From Algoriphagus yeomjeoni (GTDB lineage: Bacteria; Bacteroidota; Bacteroidia; Cytophagales; Cyclobacteriaceae), in contig NZ_QLLK01000005.1 of the NCBI RefSeq assembly GCF_003259505.1, positions 62,001 to 126,000 of the forward strand: a stretch of 64,000 nt of DNA, given 5' to 3'. Below the pieces are notes generated by a model. That model ran no database searches. It was not told the origin of the DNA and saw nothing but the letters and a program-made list of their open reading frames with translations. The position numbers and the translations under genes were made by a program. Positions 1 to 8,838 of the stretch are shown here, piece by piece; within the stretch, counting starts at the first letter, position 1, and the number at the start of each line of letters is the position of its first letter.

Positions 1-97
1 TATGTAATATTATCAGAAGAAAATAAACTGGAAATCAATTTCATTCTCTGAGATGAGGATTTTCAAAGTCACCCAAGTCTCACAATTAAAAACAATC

Positions 98-1492
98 ATG
101 AAAATAAAATTCTTATCCCTAATACTAACCTTAGTGGTCAATAACTCAGTGCTTTTGGCGCAACAGGTACCTACAGGTGATACTCCCAAGCCCCGTATAG
201 TAATTTTAACTGATGTGTCTACCTGGGAGACAGATGATAGCGAATCGTTGGTAAGGTTATTAGTACATGCTGACCTCTTCGAAATCGAAAGTATTATTTA
301 CACTACAGGTTGGAGTTTGGATAAAACGCGGGAGGACTTTTTCCAGCTGATTCATGATGCCATTGATGCCTACGAAAAGGATCTCCCAAACCTGATGAAG
401 CGATCTGGGCAAAAGGGCTTTGCTGCAGATGAATCCCATCAAAATATTGGTTATTGGCCAAGTCCTTCGTACTTAAGAAGCATCACAGTTTTTGGCAGTA
501 AAAACCGCGGAAAGGAGTTTCTCGGGAAAGACAATGATTCACCTGGAAGTGAGTTGATCATCGAACTTGCAGATGAAAAGGATGAGCGTCCCTTGTGGAT
601 TACTGTATGGGGAGGAGGAAATACTATCGCACAGTCCATATGGAAAGTAAAGCAAGAACGATCTGAATCTGAACTCAAAGAATTCCTCAATAAAATTCCT
701 ATCTATACTATTACTGATCAAGACCGGGACCAGAAAACTCCCTATGACATCAGCTCTCATCAGTGGATGCGTGGTGAGTTTGAAGAGGATCTACTTTTTA
801 TCTGGGACGAGTCCGCTTGGAGATACCAGAATGGTACCGGGAAGAAAAACTGGGAAGAATATGGGGCTCACATACAAAGCCATGGAAACCTGGGTAAGGT
901 ATATCCAAAATATAAGTATGGAGTCGAAGGTGATACTCCAGCCTTTCTACACTTGATGCCAAATGGGTTAAATGACCCAATGGTTCCTTCACAGGTTGGT
1001 TGGGGTGGATACTTTGAGTTTGGGTTGACTGAAGATAGCGTAACTTCTTCTTTCCGAAATTATAAGGATCCTGAGTCCGAAGTGTCAAGAACCTATGAAA
1101 GTTATTTCTATCCTGCCACTTTTAACAATTTTGCAGCGCGAATGGACTGGGCAAATGAAGGGAGCGGCAACCGCAATCCAATAGTTGTAATCAACAAAAA
1201 TCCAGGTATTGGCATCCTCAAAGTCAAAGCTAAAAAGCGTCAAAATGTTATCCTAGACGCCTCAAAGTCCTATGATCTAGAAGAAGATGAGCTTAGCTAC
1301 AAATGGTGGATTATTCCAGAGGCTGGTACGTATAGCGGGAAAGTAGTCATTCCGAATAATGATTCTGACTCAATAAAATTCACCCTACCACCAGATTCTT
1401 CAGGTAAAACTATTCATGTCATTTGCGAAGTAACTGACAATGGTTCGCCAAATCTGACAAGTTATCGAAGAATTATCATTGCAGTGAAATAG
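98..1492 (+). CDS. Secreted Sde0182/DUF1593-type nucleoside-hydrolase-like protein with C-terminal Ig-like domain
   Basis: This 464-residue protein has a signal peptide (residues 1-22, ending LLAQ) and then a nucleoside-hydrolase-like domain of the Sde0182/DUF1593 family. An Asp-rich stretch, LTDVSTWETDDSES (37-50), sits where these folds bind metal or ribose. A second conserved block, GDTPAFLHLM, lies near residue 285. The last ~100 residues look like the Ig-like Sde0182 C-terminal domain (NVILDASKSYDLEEDELSYKW). The family is linked to cell-wall or plant polysaccharide use, but no reaction is firmly established, so export is inferred and the substrate is unknown. An upstream in-frame ATG at 53 would add 15 residues before the signal peptide; I prefer 98. 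A paralogue follows 9 nt downstream, which suggests one transcript. Confidence 0.8.
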   Translation: MKIKFLSLILTLVVNNSVLLAQQVPTGDTPKPRIVILTDVSTWETDDSESLVRLLVHADLFEIESIIYTTGWSLDKTREDFFQLIHDAIDAYEKDLPNLMKRSGQKGFAADESHQNIGYWPSPSYLRSITVFGSKNRGKEFLGKDNDSPGSELIIELADEKDERPLWITVWGGGNTIAQSIWKVKQERSESELKEFLNKIPIYTITDQDRDQKTPYDISSHQWMRGEFEEDLLFIWDESAWRYQNGTGKKNWEEYGAHIQSHGNLGKVYPKYKYGVEGDTPAFLHLMPNGLNDPMVPSQVGWGGYFEFGLTEDSVTSSFRNYKDPESEVSRTYESYFYPATFNNFAARMDWANEGSGNRNPIVVINKNPGIGILKVKAKKRQNVILDASKSYDLEEDELSYKWWIIPEAGTYSGKVVIPNNDSDSIKFTLPPDSSGKTIHVICEVTDNGSPNLTSYRRIIIAVK

Positions 1493-1501
1493 ATAGAACA
1501 G

Positions 1502-2500
1502 ATGAATTTCAATAAACTAATAGTGTCTGTAGGATTCCTATTTGGGATTAATTCAGCCAGCCTGGCTCAATATCGCGTGATCGTCTCTTCTGATTTCCCA
1601 CCAATTCCGGTGACCAATAGTGACCCGGATGATGTGCAGTCTATGATTAGATTTTTACTCTATTCCAACGAGCTGGAGGTTGAAGCACTGATCGCATCTG
1701 CAGGAACTTTCGAAATGGTGGCAGACAAGCAAACTATTTTAGAAGTACTGGATAAGTACGATCTAGTCGATGAGAACCTGAGAAAGCATGATCCTAAATT
1801 CCCGACTGCAGACTACCTGAAATCTGTCACATTCGAAGGGAGAGGCAACCGTCAGAACATTCCGATCAAGTGGGGATGTGAAAAACAGCCTTGGAATGAG
1901 ATAATAGGGCCGGGGAAAGACAGCGAAGCTTCAATTGCGATTATTGAAACAGTAGACAAGCCTGACCCTAGACCCGTTTATATTGGAGTGTGGGGTGGCG
2001 CAAGGGAAGTTGCGCAAGCTATCTGGAAAGTCCAAAACACTAGAAGTCCCGAGGAGTTGGAGGCCTTTTTAGGCAAAATGAGAATATTCCTAATTGCATG
2101 TCAGGATGCCAGCCATGGATGGTTGATGGATAATTTCCCCCAGCTGCATATTATAGAATCCAAGAAAACCTACCAGGGTATGTTCAAAGTGGGTTCCCAA
2201 GAATGGGCGGAAGAAAACGTAATCAATAACCATGGACCACTTGGGGCTATTTATCCACCAAAAGCAATGGCCGGAGCTGGTGTAATAGAGGGGGATAGTC
2301 CCGCATTTCTCTATTTGCTAAGCGCAGCTCGAGGAATAAATGACCCTGAAGACCCTACTCAAGAAAGTTGGGGCGGACAATATGTAAGAGTAGAAGGCAC
2401 CAATCATTATATAGACGGACTTGGGCCTGATTCAATTTCTAAATGGAAAGTTGATTTTCAATTAGATTTTCAAATACGAGCTGATTGGATGATTTATTAA
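1502..2500 (+). CDS. Secreted Sde0182/DUF1593-type nucleoside-hydrolase-like protein, short form
   Basis: This 332-residue paralogue of the preceding gene has a signal peptide (cleavage after SLAQ, residue 23) and the Asp cluster DPDD at 41-44. It shares the blocks RPVYIGVWGGAREVAQAIWKV and GDSPAFLYLL with its neighbour. It lacks the Ig-like C-terminal domain and ends shortly after the hydrolase-like fold. The 9-nt gap to the upstream gene supports co-transcription. Two adjacent family members of different length suggest duplication followed by loss, or specialisation. The substrate cannot be read from the sequence; a nucleoside- or glycoside-related hydrolase is the best guess. Confidence 0.8.
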   Translation: MNFNKLIVSVGFLFGINSASLAQYRVIVSSDFPPIPVTNSDPDDVQSMIRFLLYSNELEVEALIASAGTFEMVADKQTILEVLDKYDLVDENLRKHDPKFPTADYLKSVTFEGRGNRQNIPIKWGCEKQPWNEIIGPGKDSEASIAIIETVDKPDPRPVYIGVWGGAREVAQAIWKVQNTRSPEELEAFLGKMRIFLIACQDASHGWLMDNFPQLHIIESKKTYQGMFKVGSQEWAEENVINNHGPLGAIYPPKAMAGAGVIEGDSPAFLYLLSAARGINDPEDPTQESWGGQYVRVEGTNHYIDGLGPDSISKWKVDFQLDFQIRADWMIY

Positions 2501-2702
2501 ATGCTCTGTATCACAATACCAATAGGGTAAAACTTGGCAGAAATGAAATGCAACAACCAATTTCTAAGCCCAATTGGACATCAACTCGCAGCTTTCATTT
2601 CTCATTACATGAACTAGAGGGCTTGGGTCGGTAATGTAAACTTGGAAAATTCCTTTTTAAAACAACCAATTTGCTGACTATCAACTATATAAATATTTGA
2701 TA

Positions 2703-4754
2703 ATGACTAAAAGTAAATACATGAAACTAAGGATGGGGCTACTTTGTAGTGTTCTTCTTGTCTTTGCTGCGCAAGTAAATGCGCAGGAAAAAGCAATGGT
2801 CAACACTTCTAAAAGTCCTTTTGCTAAACAGGTTTCAGTGGATATGGATGCCGTTCATTGGACTGGTGGGTTTTGGGGACATTGGGCTGAAGTGAGTAAG
2901 GATACCATGGCAATGAACATGTTGCAGGTTTATGAAAATGATACGTTGAGCCATGCCTTTCTTAACTTTGAGATAGCCGCCGGGTACAAGGAAGGAAGAC
3001 ACAGAGGTGCTCCATTTCATGATGGGGATTTCTACAAAACTCTTGAAGCACTTGTATCTGTATATGCTACTACCAGAGATCCAAGATATTACAACGAGCT
3101 TGAACGCATCATTAAAGTAATCGCCGATGCTCAGCGATCAGATGGATACCTTCATACGTCCACAATCATCAAGCAGCGAAATAATCCTGAAGATGCTGGA
3201 GAGTTTGAGGATAGGATGAATTTTGAAACCTATAATATGGGACATCTGATGACAGCAGCCAGTTTGCATTACCGCACTACTGGGCAGACTGACTTTTTGG
3301 ATATAGCAGTAAAAGCGACAGATTTTCTTGTGGAATACCACCAGGATGCAACTGCTGAGCAAGCTCAAAATGCCATCTGTCCCTCACATTATATGGGAGT
3401 GGTGGAGATGTACAGAACGACCGGTGACCAGCGATATCTGGACCTCGCGCAGAAAATGATAGATATACGCGGAATGATCACTGATGGCACCGACCATAAC
3501 CAAGACCGGATTCCTTTCCGTCAACAGCGAGAAGCAGTAGGTCATGCCGTTCGAGCTAATTACCTCTATGCTGGGGTGGCGGATTTGTATGCAGAGACAG
3601 GCGAGGATTCATTGATGATGGCTTTGGAAAGTATATGGCAGGATGTGGTAAATAAAAAATTGTATATCACTGGTGCGACCGGAGCTTTATACGATGGAGT
3701 TTCGCCAAATGGTACCACCTACAATCAGCCGATCATTCAGCAGGTGCATCAAGCTTATGGACAGGCGTATCAACTACCGAATATATCGGCTTACAATGAA
3801 ACCTGTGCCAATATTGGAAATGTCCTTTGGAACCATAGGATGCTGTTGGTAACTGGAGACAGTCGATTTGCAGATATCATGGAGCAAAGTTTATTCAACA
3901 GTGTGTTGTCCGGAACAGATCTGGAAGGTACTCATTTTAATTATACCAATCCTCTCCGAGTGGACGATGATTTACCGTTTGAATTTCGGTGGTCGAAAGA
4001 GCGACAACCTTATATTTCCAAGTCAAATTGCTGTCCACCCAATGTGGTAAGAACGGTCGCCGAATCTCAGAATTATGCCTATGCCTTATCAAAAAAGGGA
4101 TTGGTAGTAAATATGTACGGTAGCAACACTTTAAAGACAAGGCTATTGGGTGGTGCTGATTTGTAGGTCAAACAAGAGACAGATTACCCTTGGGATAGTT
4201 CGATAAAGTTAGAAATTGAAAAATCTTCAGGTAGTCCTTTTGCTATTGATATGCGGATTCCGGCTTGGGCTGAAAATGCTGAGATAAAGATAAATGGTGA
4301 AAAAGCTACAGAAAAGGCAATAGCAGGAAGCTACTCAAGCCTGACTCGAATCTGGAAAAAAGGAGATGTGATCGAACTGTACCTGCCTATGCCTGTGCGA
4401 TTGATGGAAGCAAACCCGTTGGTGGAGGAAACAAGAAATCAAGTTGCAGTAATGCGAGGACCAATTGTATACTGTATCGAGTCACCCGATATTAGTGACG
4501 CTAGAATTTTTGACGTGAAAATTCCAGCAGATATACAATTGAAGGCAGTTAAAGAAGCAATTTCAGGTGCACAAATTGCTTTCTTAGAAGGAACAGCCTT
4601 GGTACAAACAGATGAAGATTGGAATGGAGATTTGTATCGCCCGATTGACTCCAAAAGTGAGTTAAAAGAGCTGGAGATCAGGCTAGTGCCCTATTTTGCT
4701 TGGGGCAATAGGGGCAAATCAGAAATGTCTGTTTGGATTCCCCTGAAGAAGTAA
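2703..4754 (+). pseudogene. GH127 (DUF1680) beta-L-arabinofuranosidase-like gene interrupted by an in-frame TAG
   Basis: Reading straight through gives ~682 codons of a secreted GH127/DUF1680 protein, with a signal peptide ending VNAQ. The frame is broken only by a TAG at 4164-4166. The codons after it (QETDYPWDSS, then MRIPAW near 4251) continue the family's conserved C-terminal part in the same frame, so this is a nonsense change and not a frameshift. The zinc/nucleophile motifs known from HypBA1 are intact: ETC near 3800 and the Cys-Cys pair in SNCCPPN near 4030. The acid/base Glu position appears as Gln (HQAYG, codon 3750-3752), which may be a subfamily trait. Any product ending at the TAG would lack the C-terminal beta domains. 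A TTG six bases upstream of the ATG at 2703 is a less likely start. It sits beside two Sde0182-like genes. Confidence 0.75.
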
Positions 4755-4934
4755 GCACTTGACACAAGAGACTTTTTCAGCAATTGGAAAGCAGAACTAT
4801 TGTAGAGTTGATCCTTTGTCAAACCCCGTTATTTTTACTGTCACGGATGACGGTGTTACTCGACTTACGAGATTTTAACGAGTGATAGCAGAGGTGAAGA
4901 AGGGAAATTTAGTGGGCGCAGGATCGAACCCTAT

Positions 4935-5573
4935 CTAATTGCTGAGGTAGGATTCGTTTTTATTTCTGTATGCAATTAAATCTTCAATCGAGACCAGCTT
5001 TAAGTTGAATTTTTTCGCTACCAAAAAAAGATCTGGAAGCCTAGCCATAGTACCATCTTCATTTAATATTTCTACTAATACTCCAGCAGGTGACAATCCT
5101 GCTAATAGTGCGAAGTCAATTGCAGCCTCGGTATGTCCAGCCCTTTTAAGTACACCGCCACTTTTGGCTTTTAGAGGAAAAACATGACCAGGTTTTCCTA
5201 ATTCACTCGGATGTATAGTATCATCGACAAGAGCTCGAATTGTCTTCGCACGATCTGAGGACGATATTCCGGTAGAACACTCATGCCCAATCAAATCTAC
5301 CGAAATAGTAAAGGGAGTTTCGTATGCCGCAGTATTGTTTGAAACCATAAGGGACAATCCTAATTTTTCACACCTTTCTTCGCTGACTGGCGCACAAATT
5401 AGACCTCTACCATAAGTAGCCATGAAATTTATGATTTCTGGTGTTACCAGTTCAGCAGCACATATAAAGTCACCTTCATTTTCACGGTTTTCATCATCTA
5501 CTACAATAATAACTTCGCCGTTTTTGATAGCCTCGATTGCATCTTCAATAGAGTCTAGTTGATAATTTTCCAC
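4935..5573 (-). CDS. ribB: 3,4-dihydroxy-2-butanone 4-phosphate synthase
   Basis: RibB converts ribulose 5-phosphate to 3,4-dihydroxy-2-butanone 4-phosphate and formate for riboflavin synthesis in the cytoplasm. The acidic metal site ([13 protein letters not shown]), [15 protein letters not shown] and [14 protein letters not shown] are all present. The protein is ~212 residues and stands alone, with no fused GTP cyclohydrolase II domain. The frame stays open to a TTG at 5604-5606, but that TTG lies inside a -7 promoter box. The GTG at 5571-5573 gives a normal family N-terminus ([16 protein letters not shown]) and is preferred. I saw no FMN riboswitch between 5574 and 5806. Neighbours are not riboflavin genes. 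Confidence 0.9.
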   Translation of the reverse strand: MENYQLDSIEDAIEAIKNGEVIIVVDDENRENEGDFICAAELVTPEIINFMATYGRGLICAPVSEERCEKLGLSLMVSNNTAAYETPFTISVDLIGHECSTGISSSDRAKTIRALVDDTIHPSELGKPGHVFPLKAKSGGVLKRAGHTEAAIDFALLAGLSPAGVLVEILNEDGTMARLPDLFLVAKKFNLKLVSIEDLIAYRNKNESYLSN

Positions 5574-5603
5574 TAATGATAAAGTTTGATGAAAATGGGA
5601 CTG

Positions 5604-5630
5604 CAAATTTAACCTTTATTCCTTTCCAAA
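5604..5630 (-). promoter_or_regulatory. Putative ribB promoter
   Basis: On the minus strand TAAATTTG (5604-5611) matches the Bacteroidota -7 consensus TAnnTTTG. A TTTG at 5627-5630 could be the -33 element, but the 15-nt gap is shorter than the usual ~19. The box overlaps the TTG that would otherwise be the longest ribB start, so the GTG at 5573 becomes the likely start. Confidence 0.4.
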
Positions 5631-5806
5631 TTGGAAGAACTCAAAGACTTACAGGGAAATTGTTTTCCGGTTTCTTTCCGTTGTGTCTAAGCACCTCTGT
5701 TTCCTACAAAGAATAGGAGTAGCCTTCAAAAACGAAAATTATGAAAAGTGACCCTATGAGAATTAGAGTAATAGTATGAAATCAGCATGATATGTGATTT
5801 CTTAAA

Positions 5807-6787
5807 TCAATTCATCCTTGCAAACTTGTTGTATTTATTCCTGTACTCAATCGGAGTGAGGCCAGTTATTTTTTTGAAAGTGGTCCGAAAGGCTTTCGTA
5901 TCAGTGTATCCCACATCAAACATTACTTCTGAAATATTTTTAAGGGAAGTTTCGAAGCTTCTTTTTGCTGCTTCCACTTTTACCCGCTGAATGTATTCCA
6001 GCACAGAATTATTGGTAACCCGCTTGAATCTACGCTCAAAGCTCCTTCTTCCAACAGCTACTTCATCAGCCAGTGCATTGACAGTAATCCTTTCTTCCAG
6101 TTTTTTTTCTATGTATTCCTGAGCTTTTTTCACAGCTTCATCCTGATGCGATTTTTGACCTTTAAACATGGAGAAGGAATTCTGGCTATCTCTGTCAATA
6201 TCTATAGCAAAATATTTTGCCGTCAAAATCGCTACCTCCCTATCGGCATATTTTTCCACCAGATGCAGCAATAAGTTCCAATACGAATTAGCTCCTCCGC
6301 TGGAATATATGCCGTTTTCTTCTGTTATGATCGTCCCATCCTGAACTTCTACTTCTGGATAGAGCTCTCGAAATAGATTTGTAAATCCCCAATGTGTAGA
6401 ACATTTTTTGCCATTCAGGAGACCGGTTGCTCCGAGAAGAAATGCTCCAACACAAAGTGAAGCAATTTCAGTTCCTGATTCATATTGATCTTTGATCCAC
6501 GGGATGTATGCTTTATTCGCTTCAATTGCAACTTTCATGTCTCCAAAAAGTGCAGGAATCACCACCAAATCGGGCTTCGTTGCAGTATCTAAAAGTTGAT
6601 TAGGAAAAACGGAATAGCAGTTACCGTTTAATTTAACTTCTCGATTAATTCCGACCAATTCTACCTTGAAAAGTGGCGTGCCTCCTGATTTGACCATGAA
6701 ATCATTAACAGCAGAAAAACAATATTGGGGATCTGCAATTGCCTGTAAAACAGATTGTTCAGGGACTAGAATAGCAATGTTCTTCAT
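5807..6787 (-). CDS. GlxA-family transcriptional regulator (DJ-1/PfpI domain plus AraC HTH)
   Basis: The 326-residue protein has a DJ-1/PfpI-like class I glutaminase-amidotransferase domain (about 1-200) followed by an AraC-type DNA-binding domain (about 225-320). The elbow ASLCVGAFLLGATGLL keeps the Cys of the DJ-1 fold. The C-terminus shows two helix-turn-helix units (VNALADEVAVGRRSFERRFK and ISEVMFDVGYTDTKAFRTTF). Such proteins are cytoplasmic regulators with unknown or amine/aldehyde-type ligands. It is divergent from the SRPBCC/VOC pair starting at 7024, so it may control that pair; this is inference from layout only. An alternative ATG lies two codons upstream (6793). Confidence 0.85.
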   Translation of the reverse strand: MKNIAILVPEQSVLQAIADPQYCFSAVNDFMVKSGGTPLFKVELVGINREVKLNGNCYSVFPNQLLDTATKPDLVVIPALFGDMKVAIEANKAYIPWIKDQYESGTEIASLCVGAFLLGATGLLNGKKCSTHWGFTNLFRELYPEVEVQDGTIITEENGIYSSGGANSYWNLLLHLVEKYADREVAILTAKYFAIDIDRDSQNSFSMFKGQKSHQDEAVKKAQEYIEKKLEERITVNALADEVAVGRRSFERRFKRVTNNSVLEYIQRVKVEAAKRSFETSLKNISEVMFDVGYTDTKAFRTTFKKITGLTPIEYRNKYNKFARMN

Positions 6788-6972
6788 GTGCATTTAATTG
6801 AATTCGTTTGACTAAATAGTCTTTGCTAATTTCGATTCAGGAGAAACTCATTTGATTAACATTTAACTCAACCTCGCATGCTGAAGTCATGCCTCATTAT
6901 CATTAGTTGAATTTAATACTTCCTGTCGCAAATCGCTCATCATTTGTCTGAATTGAACAGGGGGCAAAGTAG

Positions 6973-7003
6973 TTTGACTTCCTAAATTTGTTAAGTAAAT
7001 TTT
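6973..7003 (+). promoter_or_regulatory. Putative promoter of the SRPBCC/VOC operon
   Basis: TTTG (6973-6976) is followed after 19 nt by TAAATTTT (6996-7003), close to the Bacteroidota pattern TTTG-N19-TAnnTTTG. The ATG at 7024 is ~20 nt downstream, a normal distance for a short leader. Confidence 0.5.
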
Positions 7004-7023
7004 TGTAATTAAATCAGAAAACC

Positions 7024-7908
7024 ATGGATACTACTCAAAAAACCAAAATCACAGTTGATATCGTCGTAGATGTTTCTCTTGAAAAGGCTTGGGATTATTT
7101 CACCAAGCCAAAGCATATTGTGAATTGGAACTTTGCTTCTCCCGAGTGGCACACGACCAAAGCTGATGTTGACCTTCAGCCAGGCGGAAGCTTTACTTCC
7201 CGAATGGAGGCTAAGGATGGGAGCATGGGATTTGATTTTGGTGGAGTCTATCAGGAAGTAGAAACTCATTCCCATTACTCTTATATTATGGAAGACGGGC
7301 GCACTGTAAAAGTGAAGTTTGAGGAAGTGCCTGATGGTGTTAAAATCACTGAGGTTTTCGATGCTGAAATGGAAAATTCAGTAGAAATGCAAAGAGATGG
7401 ATGGCAGGCTATTTTGGTAAACTTCAAAACTTATACAGAATCTGAAACAAACTTGATCACCTTACATTTTGAGGTTTTGATCAAAAAAACCAGAGAAGAA
7501 GTCTATAAAGTCATGCTGGAAAAGCCTACATATGAGGAGTGGACCGATGTTTTTTCTCCAGGCTCTACATTTATAGGAACATGGGAGGAAGGGTCCAAAA
7601 TCTATTTCGTTGCTCAAGGAGAAGAAGGGAATCAAAATGGTATGGTAAGTAAAATAATTAAAAATGATCCGGGCAAGCATGTAGATATAGAGCATCTTGG
7701 AGAGCTAAAGGAAGGAGTAGAAATCTTGGAAGGAAAAGAAGTAGAAATGTGGAAAGGTGCTCATGAGAAGTACACTTTCGAGGAAAAAGGAGGAGATACC
7801 TTAGTTAAGATAGATCTGGATTCTTCTATGGAGTTCGATGAATATTTCTCTGGAATGTGGCCAAAAGCATTGGACAAACTCAAAAAAATCTGTGAGAGAA
7901 ATGGATAG
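7024..7908 (+). CDS. Tandem SRPBCC (AHSA1/CalC-like) domain protein
   Basis: Two SRPBCC (START-like) domains lie in one 294-residue chain, about 1-140 and 145-294. The first begins ITVDIVVDVSLEKAWDYFT and includes WNFASPEWHTTKADVDLQPGG, typical of the Activator-of-Hsp90-ATPase-like branch. The second begins LHFEVLIKKTREEVYKVML. These folds bind hydrophobic ligands in a deep pocket; the ligand is unknown. There is no signal peptide, so it is cytoplasmic. The next gene's ATG (7901) lies 8 nt inside this frame, giving translational coupling to a VOC protein. SRPBCC plus PhnB-like VOC genes are often found together in Bacteroidota, without a proven role. Confidence 0.8.
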   Translation: MDTTQKTKITVDIVVDVSLEKAWDYFTKPKHIVNWNFASPEWHTTKADVDLQPGGSFTSRMEAKDGSMGFDFGGVYQEVETHSHYSYIMEDGRTVKVKFEEVPDGVKITEVFDAEMENSVEMQRDGWQAILVNFKTYTESETNLITLHFEVLIKKTREEVYKVMLEKPTYEEWTDVFSPGSTFIGTWEEGSKIYFVAQGEEGNQNGMVSKIIKNDPGKHVDIEHLGELKEGVEILEGKEVEMWKGAHEKYTFEEKGGDTLVKIDLDSSMEFDEYFSGMWPKALDKLKKICERNG

Positions 7909-8770
7909 TCATTCTGTAAACACGCTTAATAGTGCCATTTACCCTTGCTTGTGGTTTGATGGTAATGCAAAGGAGGCTGCAGAGTTCTATTGCTCATTAT
8001 TTTCTGATTCCAAAATCGTATCTGAAAACCAGATGGTAGTCATTTTTGAGTCTTCAGGTCAGCAGTTTATGTGCCTCAATGGAGGGCCGGAATTCAAGTT
8101 TACACCTGCGATTTCTTTTTACACAATTATTCAAAGTGAAACTGAAATTCAGGCAGTTTGGGATCAATTGATTGTAAATGGCAGAGCAATGATGCCTCTG
8201 GATACCTATCCTTGGAGTAAAAAGTATGGTTGGGTACAGGATAAATTTGGTGTGACTTGGCAGCTAACGATAGATAAACCTGAGAACTCCAACCAGAATT
8301 TTATTCCAGCTTTAATGTTTTCAGGGACAAACTTCGGTAAGGCTGAAGAAGCTATTGGCTTTTACACTAGTATTTTTCCAGCCTCGGGTACCAAGTTTAT
8401 TTCAAGATATGAGCCTAATGATCCGAATGGACAAGATGGGAAAATCAATCATGCGCAATTTGAACTGAATGGACAAGTATTCGCTGCAATGGACAGTGCT
8501 ATCGTACACGATTTTGACTTCAACGAAGCTTTATCTTTTGTAGTGGAATGCAAGGATCAGGCTCAGATCGATTATTTTTGGGAAAAGCTTTTGGAAAAAG
8601 GCGGTAAGGAAAGCCAATGTGGATGGCTAAAGGATAGGTTTGGAGTTTCTTGGCAGATTGTACCTGAAATCCTTTCTGCCTTAATGTCTGATCCTGAGCG
8701 ATCTGGGCGAGTTGTTCAGGCTTTTATGAAAATGAAAAAGTTTGATATTGAGACGCTTAAAAACGCATAA
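7901..8770 (+). CDS. Tandem VOC (PhnB/glyoxalase-like) domain protein
   Basis: The 289-residue protein has two vicinal-oxygen-chelate domains of the PhnB type, starting IYPCLWFDGNAKEAAEFYCS and FIPALMFSGTNFGKAEEAIG. Each ends with a typical GWVQDKFGVTWQL or GWLKDRFGVSWQI motif. Members are often mislabelled 3-demethylubiquinone methyltransferase; the actual reaction is unknown. The frame is open from 7838, but the ATG at 7901 gives a normal start and an 8-nt overlap with the SRPBCC gene. A strong terminator follows at 8782. Confidence 0.85.
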   Translation: MDSHSVNTLNSAIYPCLWFDGNAKEAAEFYCSLFSDSKIVSENQMVVIFESSGQQFMCLNGGPEFKFTPAISFYTIIQSETEIQAVWDQLIVNGRAMMPLDTYPWSKKYGWVQDKFGVTWQLTIDKPENSNQNFIPALMFSGTNFGKAEEAIGFYTSIFPASGTKFISRYEPNDPNGQDGKINHAQFELNGQVFAAMDSAIVHDFDFNEALSFVVECKDQAQIDYFWEKLLEKGGKESQCGWLKDRFGVSWQIVPEILSALMSDPERSGRVVQAFMKMKKFDIETLKNA

Positions 8771-8781
8771 AATCAATTCTT

Positions 8782-8810
8782 ATCCTGCTTCTCAAGAAGC
8801 AGGATTTTTT
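8782..8810 (+). terminator. Rho-independent terminator after the SRPBCC/VOC pair
   Basis: A perfect 10-bp stem (8782-8791 with 8796-8805, loop TCAA) is followed by six T residues. It ends the plus-strand operon just before the convergent lipoprotein gene. The core hairpin recurs at 62449-62472 with two changes. Confidence 0.85.
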
Positions 8811-8838
8811 AATGGTCCCCAGTAAATCAATATAGAAA

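Noticed and set aside
2703..4754. Programmed read-through or amber recoding of the GH127 TAG
   Set aside because: No suppressor tRNA or recoding element is visible, and many other genes here end normally; a simple nonsense change or base error is more likely.
4905..4925. tRNA 3'-end-like sequence (minus strand GGGTTCGATCCTGCGCCCACT) after ribB
   Set aside because: The T-stem does not pair beyond two bases and there is no anticodon or D arm; part of it lies next to the ribB stop. It is most likely chance, and I see no integrase or attachment-site pair.
5574..5806. FMN riboswitch upstream of ribB
   Set aside because: The conserved RFN-type blocks are not present in the sequence read on either strand.
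6873..6895. Possible fourth copy of the 64-bp repeat (CTCGCATG ... GTCATGCCTC)
   Set aside because: Only two short motifs match and the middle is missing, so it cannot be told from chance.
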